This document shows positions 13,867-20,467 of a stretch of DNA of 20,515 nt, in pieces; the first letter of the stretch is position 1; the number at the start of each line of letters is the position of its first letter. Both the position numbers and the translations under genes were made by a program. Origin of the DNA: a virus; the IMG/VR virus record IMGVR_UViG_3300042564_004256, positions 1 to 20,515 of that record; one strand, 5' to 3'. Below the pieces are notes generated by a model. That model was not told the origin of the DNA. It searched no databases and was given only the letters and a program-made list of their open reading frames with translations.

Positions 13867-14636
13867 TTTAAATATTCTCCAATTTCGTTTTTTAACATTT
13901 TGTACAACACTTCATGACCTAATCGAGTTGGATGAAAGCTGATTGGATTGACCAGTTGTAAGTCTACCAGAGCATCCAATCTAGCAGTGTCCAAAGACCA
14001 TGTACTCAAATGATACTTTGAATCAGGCACAACATGACCTTGTTGTATCAACATTTGTGACAGCAAATCTCTTGGTTGTTTGCTATTGTAGATGAAATTT
14101 TTCAATGTGTCAACTTGATAATCGTGATGATTAAAAGTATCAAACCAAAAATTCTGTATGCCGTGGCCATGAAAATATTCATCCCAATATTTTATTGCCA
14201 TAGACAACTGCTGTACTTCATGTTCGTGATTGTAGTTGGCTATCCAAGACTTGGCCTGGGGGGTCGAGTCTCCAGAGTATATTTCTTCAAAATGATTCCT
14301 TGCAATATCAAAATATTCAGTTCTAGCAGTGCTGGTTATTCCCCAAAGCACTGTGACGGTGGACCATTGTTTTTTTAGTTTTTCAACTTGATCTAGAGAA
14401 AAAAACTCCTTGGCATGCCGAAACTGCTGTTGATTGCTGGAACCCATCACAGCATGGTTGTGCTCTGCACATTGATAATCGGCTGCAAGACGCCGCCTAA
14501 AAGTCAGTGCAGTACTGTCTTCTCGATGTACAATTGCTTCATACTGTTTTTTTGACATACCTGGTTGATATTGAACCCCTACTCCAAAGGTCCAACTACA
14601 ACCAAAGGTAACCAATAGTCTTGACTGTGTTTTCAC
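13863..14636 (-). CDS. SGNH/GDSL-like hydrolase-fold protein, 257 aa (third of three)
   Basis: LVTFGCSWTFGVGV at 8-21 carries the nucleophile-like Ser14. GSSN at 65-68 is the Gly/Asn oxyanion block, and FHPTRLGHE with His235 is the C-terminal His block. A SVTVLWGITSTAR-type strand around 90-105 fits the central sheet. Translation starts with GTG at 14636, overlapping the glycosyltransferase stop (GTGA), so it is coupled. It is longer than, and diverged from, the two SGNH-like proteins at 2532 and 4990. No signal peptide. Probably an esterase or acyl-transfer enzyme on sugars, given its place between a glycosyltransferase and a UDP-sugar epimerase. Confidence 0.78.
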   Translation of the reverse strand: MKTQSRLLVTFGCSWTFGVGVQYQPGMSKKQYEAIVHREDSTALTFRRRLAADYQCAEHNHAVMGSSNQQQFRHAKEFFSLDQVEKLKKQWSTVTVLWGITSTARTEYFDIARNHFEEIYSGDSTPQAKSWIANYNHEHEVQQLSMAIKYWDEYFHGHGIQNFWFDTFNHHDYQVDTLKNFIYNSKQPRDLLSQMLIQQGHVVPDSKYHLSTWSLDTARLDALVDLQLVNPISFHPTRLGHEVLYKMLKNEIGEYLK

Positions 14637-15835
14637 ATGGCAATCTTTACTACGTGATATTTGGCTTCAGCCACATGGTCACGGTATCTATTGCTCGCCC
14701 TATTCCAATGCTCACCATGACCAAGCAGTATATCAACCACACGGTCAACAGTGCCATTGTTCCAGTCAGATATGAGACCCATGTTGTGATGAGGTTCTTG
14801 CAGGAGATTTTGCATCTTGTGATATGCATCATCAATGCTCCACGGAATGTACAGTCTGTTGGGATCGTTGGCAAAGGTTTCGGGGAATGACCGGTATGCC
14901 GGATATAACACATTGCAGCCAATAGTGTCAGCCTCACTGACCGTATTGCTGACCCAATCTTGCAAAGCACAGTTGAACAAAACTCTAGTGTTGTTGAGAT
15001 GATCATAGTATTCATTCTTGGTGATGTTGTCGTAGATTTTCAACTTGCCGGCTGCTTCCATAGCTCTGGCACGTGTCACATACTCTGGATTGTTGCTACG
15101 CAATGGCCCACCTGAGTAAATGGCAAACTCGCAGGGCTCACTAGTAAGTTCACCATACATTTCAATCAAGTCCATGAAGAAGCCAGGCTGCTTTTCTTGA
15201 TCAAAACGTGCGGCAAACCCCACGCGGCGCGGACGATCTGCAAATGGTCGAATATTGTCGCTACCACCAATGCGTTCCAGTACCTCTTCTTTGCCAAATG
15301 CCAAGCCCGAGATGTTGTAGATTGGAGCAGTCCAACCTGCAATGCGCATGTGTGCAACCATTTCTTCGTTTGTGGCCAGCACGCCTGTGACAAAGTGATT
15401 GACCATCTTTTCATATGTGCTCATCCATCCGGCCATGCCCCACACATGCACAAAGTCATCGGGGTCAATGGCTTGTGCTAGACAGCGCACATAAATGCGA
15501 GGACGCTGTTCTGCAGGAACCTGGTCCATGATGTATGGCAAACTCTCAATGCCTGGCTGAAACATGTCTTCAAAATAGATCACATCTTCTGCTGTTACTT
15601 CACCTTGTTGCATGAGTCTGACTAAGTTCATCATCTGGCTCATGCCAAAGTAACTGCGTCCGTGTGCATCCAGCACTTGTCCCACAACAATCTTTTGACT
15701 GTTGTCTAGGGTCAAGCCCGGCACATAAACCACATCAAGACCTCGACGTTCAAACACACGTCGATTCCACTCAGTCAGTTGCAGTGTGTAACGGGCCTCA
15801 TAACTTTCAAGGCCCATGTAGTATAGTTTTCTCAT
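14633..15835 (-). CDS. GT-B fold glycosyltransferase-like protein, 400 aa
   Basis: Two-domain layout of GT4-type enzymes. The N-terminal half (1-195) is the acceptor-binding domain. After a Pro-rich hinge, VGFAARFDQEKQPGFFMDLI (205-224) is the usual start of the donor domain, with FAIYSGG at 237-243. NTVSEADTIGCNVLYPAYRSF (297-317) sits where GT-B enzymes hold the E-x7-E nucleotide-sugar motif. No membrane segments. The ATG overlaps the preceding small gene (ATGA). It leads the sugar group of genes: glycosyltransferase, SGNH, epimerase, DegT-like. T4-like cyanophages often carry such enzymes, and their acceptors are generally unknown. A modified DNA base as acceptor is possible (T4 glucosylates its DNA) but there is no direct evidence. 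Confidence 0.85.
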   Translation of the reverse strand: MRKLYYMGLESYEARYTLQLTEWNRRVFERRGLDVVYVPGLTLDNSQKIVVGQVLDAHGRSYFGMSQMMNLVRLMQQGEVTAEDVIYFEDMFQPGIESLPYIMDQVPAEQRPRIYVRCLAQAIDPDDFVHVWGMAGWMSTYEKMVNHFVTGVLATNEEMVAHMRIAGWTAPIYNISGLAFGKEEVLERIGGSDNIRPFADRPRRVGFAARFDQEKQPGFFMDLIEMYGELTSEPCEFAIYSGGPLRSNNPEYVTRARAMEAAGKLKIYDNITKNEYYDHLNNTRVLFNCALQDWVSNTVSEADTIGCNVLYPAYRSFPETFANDPNRLYIPWSIDDAYHKMQNLLQEPHHNMGLISDWNNGTVDRVVDILLGHGEHWNRASNRYRDHVAEAKYHVVKIAM

Positions 15836-16056
15836 GCGCGATGTCCTGCAAAGCGACGAGTGTCCTCATCCCACATGTTTTTGGCATACTTGCCAGCATG
15901 CCACTTGCTGAACTGTTGCCAGGCATAGGTTTTGAAGTTGTACAGATCCGCTTCGTTGTAGCGGTATCCATAGTCCTGGCAAAATTCCAGATACACTTCA
16001 AGATCGTCTTGGATCTCACGTACCTTGGGGTTGGGTTTGAATGTGGGTCTTGCCAT
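15832..16056 (-). CDS. Small basic hypothetical protein, 74 aa
   Basis: Start chosen at the ATG at 16056 because AAGGAG lies six bases upstream; an in-frame ATG at 16077 would precede this ribosome-binding site and lie inside the upstream gene. The product (MARPTFKPNPKVREIQDDLE...) is rich in Tyr, Trp, Lys and Arg, with helix-like segments QDDLEVYLEFCQDYGYRYNE and FKTYAWQQFSKW. It ends RRFAGHRA. Possibly a small nucleic-acid or protein-binding factor; I recognise no family. The stop overlaps the glycosyltransferase ATG. Confidence 0.75.
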   Translation of the reverse strand: MARPTFKPNPKVREIQDDLEVYLEFCQDYGYRYNEADLYNFKTYAWQQFSKWHAGKYAKNMWDEDTRRFAGHRA

Positions 16057-16066
16057 GTTGTTCTCC

Positions 16067-16510
16067 TTAGATGACAATATTGTTGAGGGGTCTAGTGATT
16101 TCGTATTTGATCAGTGCGCCGTTTTCTCCGTCTTCGGAGACTTCGATCCACACCGCTCGACTGGGATAGCGACTTGCTATTTGTATATATAGGTCGTCTG
16201 CCATCATCTCACAACTTTTGTAGTCTAGTTGGAGAGTTCCACTGCGGTAGAGATTTTCGAGCCAGCGTTTGAATTGGATGAATTCAATGTCGCGATCATT
16301 GTGTACAACATCAATCCACACCCGGAAATGAAAGATGTGACGATGAGGATTGGCAAGAAACGAAACATCATATTCATCACCTGTGGCCAGTGCGGGATCT
16401 GTGGCAGCCGCAGGATATCTGTGCATGCCTTCCTTTTGAAATGTAACCCATATTTTTTTCTGTGCATGTTGCATCACTCGGTCTACCACTTCACGTTCTG
16501 CTTGATTCAT
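16067..16510 (-). CDS. Conserved phage protein resembling a divergent T-fold (PTPS/QueD-like) enzyme, 147 aa
   Basis: Known to me only as a conserved hypothetical of T4-like cyanophages, but the order of blocks recalls PTPS/QueD. MHRYPAAATDP has His30. NPHRHIFHFRVWIDV (54-68) has His56-x-His58, like the HGHN strand. RDIEFIQFKRWLENLY (73-88) resembles the MVMDFxxLK strand-helix. YKSCEMMADDLYIQI (97-111) resembles the T/S-x-E-x-x-A helix with Glu101, and VWIEVSEDGENGALIKYE resembles the final VxVxET...A.Y strands. The PTPS catalytic Cys between the first and second His blocks is not seen. The three His are placed as a zinc triad would be. Activity is unproven; a T-fold structural or accessory role is possible. 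It overlaps the nuclease-like gene by ATGA. Confidence 0.72.
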   Translation of the reverse strand: MNQAEREVVDRVMQHAQKKIWVTFQKEGMHRYPAAATDPALATGDEYDVSFLANPHRHIFHFRVWIDVVHNDRDIEFIQFKRWLENLYRSGTLQLDYKSCEMMADDLYIQIASRYPSRAVWIEVSEDGENGALIKYEITRPLNNIVI

Positions 16511-17058
16511 TTGAATAAGTCCTTAAAGGTTGATGTTGCCATGTTTTCTAATTTTTGCATGGCGGCGTCGGTCAGTCTAAAATCATATGATCTAGATGTC
16601 TTGGGGTTGGTGCGTTCAAAGTATCCAAATGGTCCACCAGCTATGTAATTGCTGTCATCACCTGCAATGATTTTTGCTCTGCCTGCCTCGTATGATTCTT
16701 CGATCTTTTGTTGTATATAAGGATTGCTGAAATCATACATGTCGGCACTGACAATAACTTGGTCCTGGGTTTTTACTCTAAGCTGTTGTTGTATTTTGTC
16801 GTAGATAGGAGATTTGGGAAATGGCGTGACTTTTATATCTTCGGGTAACATCTTGCCTATGCTTTGAGCTGATGTTGAATCTAAATCTCTACTTTTTACT
16901 TCAAATCCATATGCAGGAACGTCAATTCCTTGACCATGACGATCCATGGGCCAACCTTGTGCCTCCATTATTTCTTCTATCGCTCGCCCAGCTGCGCCAT
17001 TGGTCTTTGGCGGTACTGCCTGTCCTACCAAATGTTTGACTTGTTTGATTTTTGCCAT
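16507..17058 (-). CDS. Putative PD-(D/E)XK nuclease, 183 aa
   Basis: The segment from residue 20 to 58 has the core of a PD-(D/E)XK nuclease. A helix GAAGRAIEEIMEAQGW carries Glu28/Glu29. GQGIDVPAYGFEVKSRD follows, with Asp46 and Glu53-x-Lys55 as metal ligands and catalytic Lys, with strand-like spacing between them. The remaining 120 residues hold a polar helical region (KSPIYDKIQQQLRV), a sheet (DQVIVSADMYDFSN) and a basic C-terminus (TNPKTSRSYDFRLTD...). No known family name comes to mind. It starts one base after the neighbouring stop and is followed by ATGA coupling. The place two genes after the DpdA unit is suggestive: the nuclease might act on unmodified DNA. That is inference. Confidence 0.6.
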   Translation of the reverse strand: MAKIKQVKHLVGQAVPPKTNGAAGRAIEEIMEAQGWPMDRHGQGIDVPAYGFEVKSRDLDSTSAQSIGKMLPEDIKVTPFPKSPIYDKIQQQLRVKTQDQVIVSADMYDFSNPYIQQKIEESYEAGRAKIIAGDDSNYIAGGPFGYFERTNPKTSRSYDFRLTDAAMQKLENMATSTFKDLFK

Positions 17059-17059
17059 T

Positions 17060-17368
17060 TTAAGATTTCAAACTTTCAAATGTTACAATCTTGCCCAAGG
17101 CATCACCAAGATTTTCATCTGGATGCACAATGTGCAGTTCACAGTGATGATGATCCTTGCGTTCATCGTATCTGTTGATCTCCACCAGTACACCACCATT
17201 GGCACGATACACAGTAAAGTTCATTCTATGCCGACTGCTGCCAATACTTGCAGATTCCTTCATCCCTATACTGAGACCACGCTCTGCACGATCTACTGAC
17301 ACTTGTGTATCATCGCGGTTTCTAAGATACTTGGCACGTTTCAATATCCAGTTGTCTAGCCATTTCAT
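17060..17368 (-). CDS. Conserved T4-like phage hypothetical protein, 102 aa
   Basis: Basic N-terminus (MKWLDNWILKRAKYLRNRD), then a strand-rich domain with MNFTVYRANGGVLVEINRYDE (49-69), CELHIVHPDENLG and a final helix (ALGKIVTFESLKS). Proteins sharing NF.VY.A.GG...E and LHI...E.LG patterns are, from memory, common in marine T4-like phages with no known role. The ATG overlaps the upstream gene stop (ATGA). The small fold might be a protein-interaction domain; nothing points to a catalytic site. Confidence 0.8.
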   Translation of the reverse strand: MKWLDNWILKRAKYLRNRDDTQVSVDRAERGLSIGMKESASIGSSRHRMNFTVYRANGGVLVEINRYDERKDHHHCELHIVHPDENLGDALGKIVTFESLKS

Positions 17369-17862
17369 AATTTACTATCACCTTTGTAATCATCCCATGA
17401 AGTAAATGTCTCACGGCTCATCAGGCTGTGTAGACTGTGGCACCAGACGCCGGGATTGGTAGCGTCAAAGTCCTTGTCATCTATTTTTAACATTGTATTA
17501 TAATTCCACAGTTTTGTATACGGCACACTTACTCGAATCTGCGGAATGAAGTTGCGATAATCACACAATGAACCATCATTGAACTCTTCTACAGCACTGA
17601 TAGGAATGTCCAAAGTGCAAAGATAACCACGTAGCAAAAAGTACGTGATCATGCTTTCCCATTTGCGCCATTCTTCCGGGGTCTTGGGATCAAAACTGTG
17701 ATTGGCGCCAAAGAATATGTGTTCACATTCAAGCATTTTGGCAGCAATGTTATCGATGGACTGTAACCCTACCACAAACAATGTCTTCTTACCAAATGCC
17801 GGAGTGCGTTCTACTTCTGTGCCCGTAAAGAAATCAACGCCTGCATGTCCTGCTCTATTCAT
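17365..17862 (-). CDS. Conserved hypothetical protein coupled to dpdA, 165 aa
   Basis: The ATG is in an ATGA overlap with the end of the DpdA gene. The sequence is soluble and mixed alpha/beta. TLFVVGLQSIDNIAAKMLECEHIFFGANHSFD near 27-58 looks like a Rossmann-type strand-helix-strand. ITYFLLRGYLCTLDIPISAVEEF follows, and a conserved-looking C-terminal part has LKIDDKDFDATNPGVWCHSLHSLM. No catalytic signature that I can name is present. I recall related proteins in T4-like cyanophages. The tight coupling makes a partner or helper of the transglycosylase a reasonable guess, no more. Confidence 0.8.
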   Translation of the reverse strand: MNRAGHAGVDFFTGTEVERTPAFGKKTLFVVGLQSIDNIAAKMLECEHIFFGANHSFDPKTPEEWRKWESMITYFLLRGYLCTLDIPISAVEEFNDGSLCDYRNFIPQIRVSVPYTKLWNYNTMLKIDDKDFDATNPGVWCHSLHSLMSRETFTSWDDYKGDSKL

Positions 17863-19523
17863 GTTGTGGTCCCCAACTTGTCAAGTTTACTAGAATCAAA
17901 ATCTTCTTGTTCCATTTGTTCATATGAAAACAATGCATTGAATTGGGGTTTAGAATTGGTAGTGTTCTTGCCTTTGTTGCCACGTGTGCCAACAATTTGA
18001 TTCCAATAACCAGTCTTACCTGTGTAACCAGTTCGTTCAATCACAGCCATGGCGCTGGCCTTGTCTGGCGCTGAAAAAATTTCTTCTATAATGTTTTCAA
18101 AATACTCGTAGTCGCCGCCGTTGCGTTGCATCATGGCAGGATGTTCTCCTGCATCAAAACGACGATTGGCTTCTTGCACAGCAGTCAAATGCATCCACAC
18201 GTTATGCCCCATGAGCAAAGCATAACTGAAACTGTCCCAGGATGTCTTGCCTTCTTTACCATTTTTGTTGACATCGCCTGGACCATAGATGCAGACATCT
18301 TTCATTGTAAGCATATCGCTGATAGGACTGTCCTGCCAGTTTTTAATATTGCTTGTTTTTGGCAAATCAGCCAACAATCCCACACTCCATTTGCGAGTGT
18401 CTGTGGAATATTTTTTGTCATCCAACACCGGAGCCATACGATACGACCACTTTGAATCATGTTCAAACACATTTTCAAAGTACACCTGACCATTGGCAGT
18501 GGCGAGGAATGGGCTGGCACAATCAAAGGAGATAGTAAAAGACGGGTTAACGTATTTTCTAACTGCCCTTTGAATCACGGTGAGTAGCACAGCCCATTCC
18601 AACTTTGATGTACCCAAAAAGTGCATCCAGTCATGTACACCCTGCTGTAACAGATTGTCATAACGAAGTGCAACCAGTCGAGTCAGTATCAGTTGAACGT
18701 CGCACATGTTCTGTCCGCCCATGGCCCAGCCGTCAAAGTGTGTGGCAGGATACACAGCAGGATCGCAAAACTCTTTCATTTCCTGATACCATGCTTCGGC
18801 ACTGTCGTGACCATCGCCTTGCAACACATTCAAGAATCGGGCGCCACCTTCTTTGACACCTCGACGGTGTGCCATAAAATACAAGTTGTTGTATTTGGTG
18901 GCTGCAACTGCTTCATCCAGTGTGGTAACACCACAGGCCTTGCTGGATTTTTGATCGTGTATGACCCAGGTAGGAATATCAAGAATCATTCCATAGTCTG
19001 CAATGCTGTCTAGCCAACGCAACACTGTGTCACGTTTTTTCTGGGCAGCATCCAGCAACTTCTGATAGTCGGCAGCAGGGTCTTTTTTAATTTTTTTACC
19101 TTTGGCATTGACCACTTCAGTTGGGCCTTGAGCAACCAATGCAGTCATTTTATCTTGCACTGCTTGACTGGTTGGGTCTCGCCACTCGCCCTCCCACAAA
19201 CCCTTGGCAATCTGGAATCCACCAGAGTCGCCAAGTATAAATGTGCCAGATTCACGATTGCGAACCATGTCTTCTGACCAGTCCTGCTTGGTCAAATCCA
19301 AATTGGCATGTCCTGCTGAATACAAACTCCAACGATATGGGAACAGCGCCTTCTGACTGTTGAGCCAGTTCATCTGTTCCATGTCAGTCAACCCTTGTGG
19401 AAACCTTGCAGGATCCACATATGGCTCGTTGCGTTGTTTGCCCACAAACGTGGCATAGAAACCTGATATAGCTGGTAAAAACACAGCATAATCATTTTGC
19501 TTGGCTGTTAAGTTATCTTTCAA
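17859..19523 (-). CDS. dpdA: TGT-like DNA transglycosylase, DpdA family, 554 aa
   Basis: Related to tRNA-guanine transglycosylase; the DpdA branch swaps guanine in DNA for a 7-deazaguanine. TGT-type blocks appear in order: GDSGGFQ at 98-104 with Asp99, MILDIP at 179-184, LNVLQGDGHDS at 231-241 (VQGG block), FDGWAMGG at 263-270 (the TGT DG(Y/F)AIGG block), LGTSK at 303-307, and SFDCASPF at 332-339. The CxCxxC zinc site of tRNA enzymes is not visible. The chain is far longer than a bacterial TGT (about 375 aa), with an inserted Lys-rich helical region at 130-165 and a C-terminal domain of about 200 residues. The start is a TTG at 19523 overlapping the DUF2061 gene by 11 bases. A stop lies five codons upstream and no ATG is near. 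The presence of folE, queD and queE supports a DNA-modifying role. Confidence 0.85.
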   Translation of the reverse strand: MKDNLTAKQNDYAVFLPAISGFYATFVGKQRNEPYVDPARFPQGLTDMEQMNWLNSQKALFPYRWSLYSAGHANLDLTKQDWSEDMVRNRESGTFILGDSGGFQIAKGLWEGEWRDPTSQAVQDKMTALVAQGPTEVVNAKGKKIKKDPAADYQKLLDAAQKKRDTVLRWLDSIADYGMILDIPTWVIHDQKSSKACGVTTLDEAVAATKYNNLYFMAHRRGVKEGGARFLNVLQGDGHDSAEAWYQEMKEFCDPAVYPATHFDGWAMGGQNMCDVQLILTRLVALRYDNLLQQGVHDWMHFLGTSKLEWAVLLTVIQRAVRKYVNPSFTISFDCASPFLATANGQVYFENVFEHDSKWSYRMAPVLDDKKYSTDTRKWSVGLLADLPKTSNIKNWQDSPISDMLTMKDVCIYGPGDVNKNGKEGKTSWDSFSYALLMGHNVWMHLTAVQEANRRFDAGEHPAMMQRNGGDYEYFENIIEEIFSAPDKASAMAVIERTGYTGKTGYWNQIVGTRGNKGKNTTNSKPQFNALFSYEQMEQEDFDSSKLDKLGTTT

Positions 19524-19695
19524 TTCGACCCCAATTTATTTTAAGCCACACACGTTCCATAACATAATGAACAATAGCCAACACAATGTGAATAATCACT
19601 GCATTGCCCAGGCCTGTCCATAAGGCAGTGATCAGCATGGCAATGATTCTATAACTTATTGTTCTTGCAACGGTGCGTGTGTGTGTTTCTGTCAT
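19513..19695 (-). CDS. DUF2061 small membrane protein, 60 aa
   Basis: Matches the DUF2061 pattern: RTISYRIIAMLITALW near residues 12-27, then a hydrophobic stretch (NAVIIHIVLAIVHYVMERVWLKI) that contains the conserved HYVxERVW ending, and the final W-G-R. One or two membrane-spanning helices are expected, so it sits in the inner membrane of the infected cell. The start overlaps the clamp stop (TAATG). In bacteria DUF2061 proteins are often fused to or found with unrelated enzymes, and function is unknown. Its place between the clamp and dpdA is odd for a membrane protein. Confidence 0.88.
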   Translation of the reverse strand: MTETHTRTVARTISYRIIAMLITALWTGLGNAVIIHIVLAIVHYVMERVWLKINWGRIER

Positions 19696-20417
19696 TATTT
19701 GCTCTGTGCTGGTAAAATATAGTTGTAAACAGCCACGCCACTATCCACAGTGATCTTGGCAGCACCATCATCGCTGATGCGCATGGTTTTGTCACCACTC
19801 AGGGCTAGGATGCTCATGACTTCCTTCACTGGCCATGACCAAGTGCGTTTGAGTTGTCCTGTAACACCAGCATGAAAAACAAAATTACCAGAATGAGTGC
19901 TGTGGTCGCCAAAGAAAAACTTTAGATCGCCGTTTTCAGTGCGAGCTTGAAAGTTGGGTTCATCAGAATTGGCCTGTGCCTGTGAACGTAGTTTGATAAT
20001 ACCAGCCACAGTGGGGTCAAACTCAATGTGCCATGTCACGCCGGCAAATTTGGGTGTTTTGAGTTTTTCTTGCACAATTTGTTCAGCCATGAATCTGTAG
20101 TTGTTGCGAAAATCGCCATCTGCATTTTCAAAATTAATGCCTTCGGGTGTGCCATCACTTTTGGTGGCAATGGACAGTTTTGCATTCTCTTTGTATTCGG
20201 GCAAGTTCAACAAGATTTTGATCTTGCTCAAATTAGGCATGCCAAAAGTGTGTGCAAATTCTGCAATGGGCTTGTGGAAAGTACCTTCCAGCACCACAGA
20301 CAAGTTTTCTGCCACGCCCACTATGCTTGTGGTTTTGGCATCTCCTGTGATTTTGATCAGGTCAATACAGCCCAGATCATGTGTGTGTTCTACCAAGTCT
20401 TTGAGATAGTCTTTCAT
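19695..20417 (-). CDS. 45: Sliding clamp, T4 gp45-type DNA polymerase processivity factor, 240 aa
   Basis: Ring-forming clamp that tethers the phage DNA polymerase and, in T4, also activates late transcription. The length matches gp45 (228 aa). The recognisable parts are the N-terminal region with SIVGVAENLSVVLEGTF, FGMPNLSKIKILLNLPEY in the first third, and the C-terminal end KTMRISDDGAAKITVDSGVAVYNYILPA, which is the characteristic T4-type clamp finish. The ATG at 20417 follows AAGGAG by six bases. It has its own promoter. In T4-like phages gp45 is usually followed by clamp-loader genes 44 and 62; here a DUF2061-dpdA group comes next instead. Confidence 0.93.
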   Translation of the reverse strand: MKDYLKDLVEHTHDLGCIDLIKITGDAKTTSIVGVAENLSVVLEGTFHKPIAEFAHTFGMPNLSKIKILLNLPEYKENAKLSIATKSDGTPEGINFENADGDFRNNYRFMAEQIVQEKLKTPKFAGVTWHIEFDPTVAGIIKLRSQAQANSDEPNFQARTENGDLKFFFGDHSTHSGNFVFHAGVTGQLKRTWSWPVKEVMSILALSGDKTMRISDDGAAKITVDSGVAVYNYILPAQSK

Positions 20418-20438
20418 TTATTACTCCTTAATTTGTGT

Positions 20439-20467
20439 ATTATATAGATTTTTTTACTGTGGCGCAA
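20439..20467 (-). promoter_or_regulatory. Sigma70-like promoter for the clamp gene
   Basis: Perfect -10 TATAAT (20439-20444) with a 17-base spacer to a weak -35 TTGCGC (20462-20467, three of six). An A-run lies inside the spacer. The predicted start of transcription lies a few bases before AAGGAG, as at folE and queD. The stretch ATATAATA also resembles a T4 late element, so it could serve late transcription too. Confidence 0.65.
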
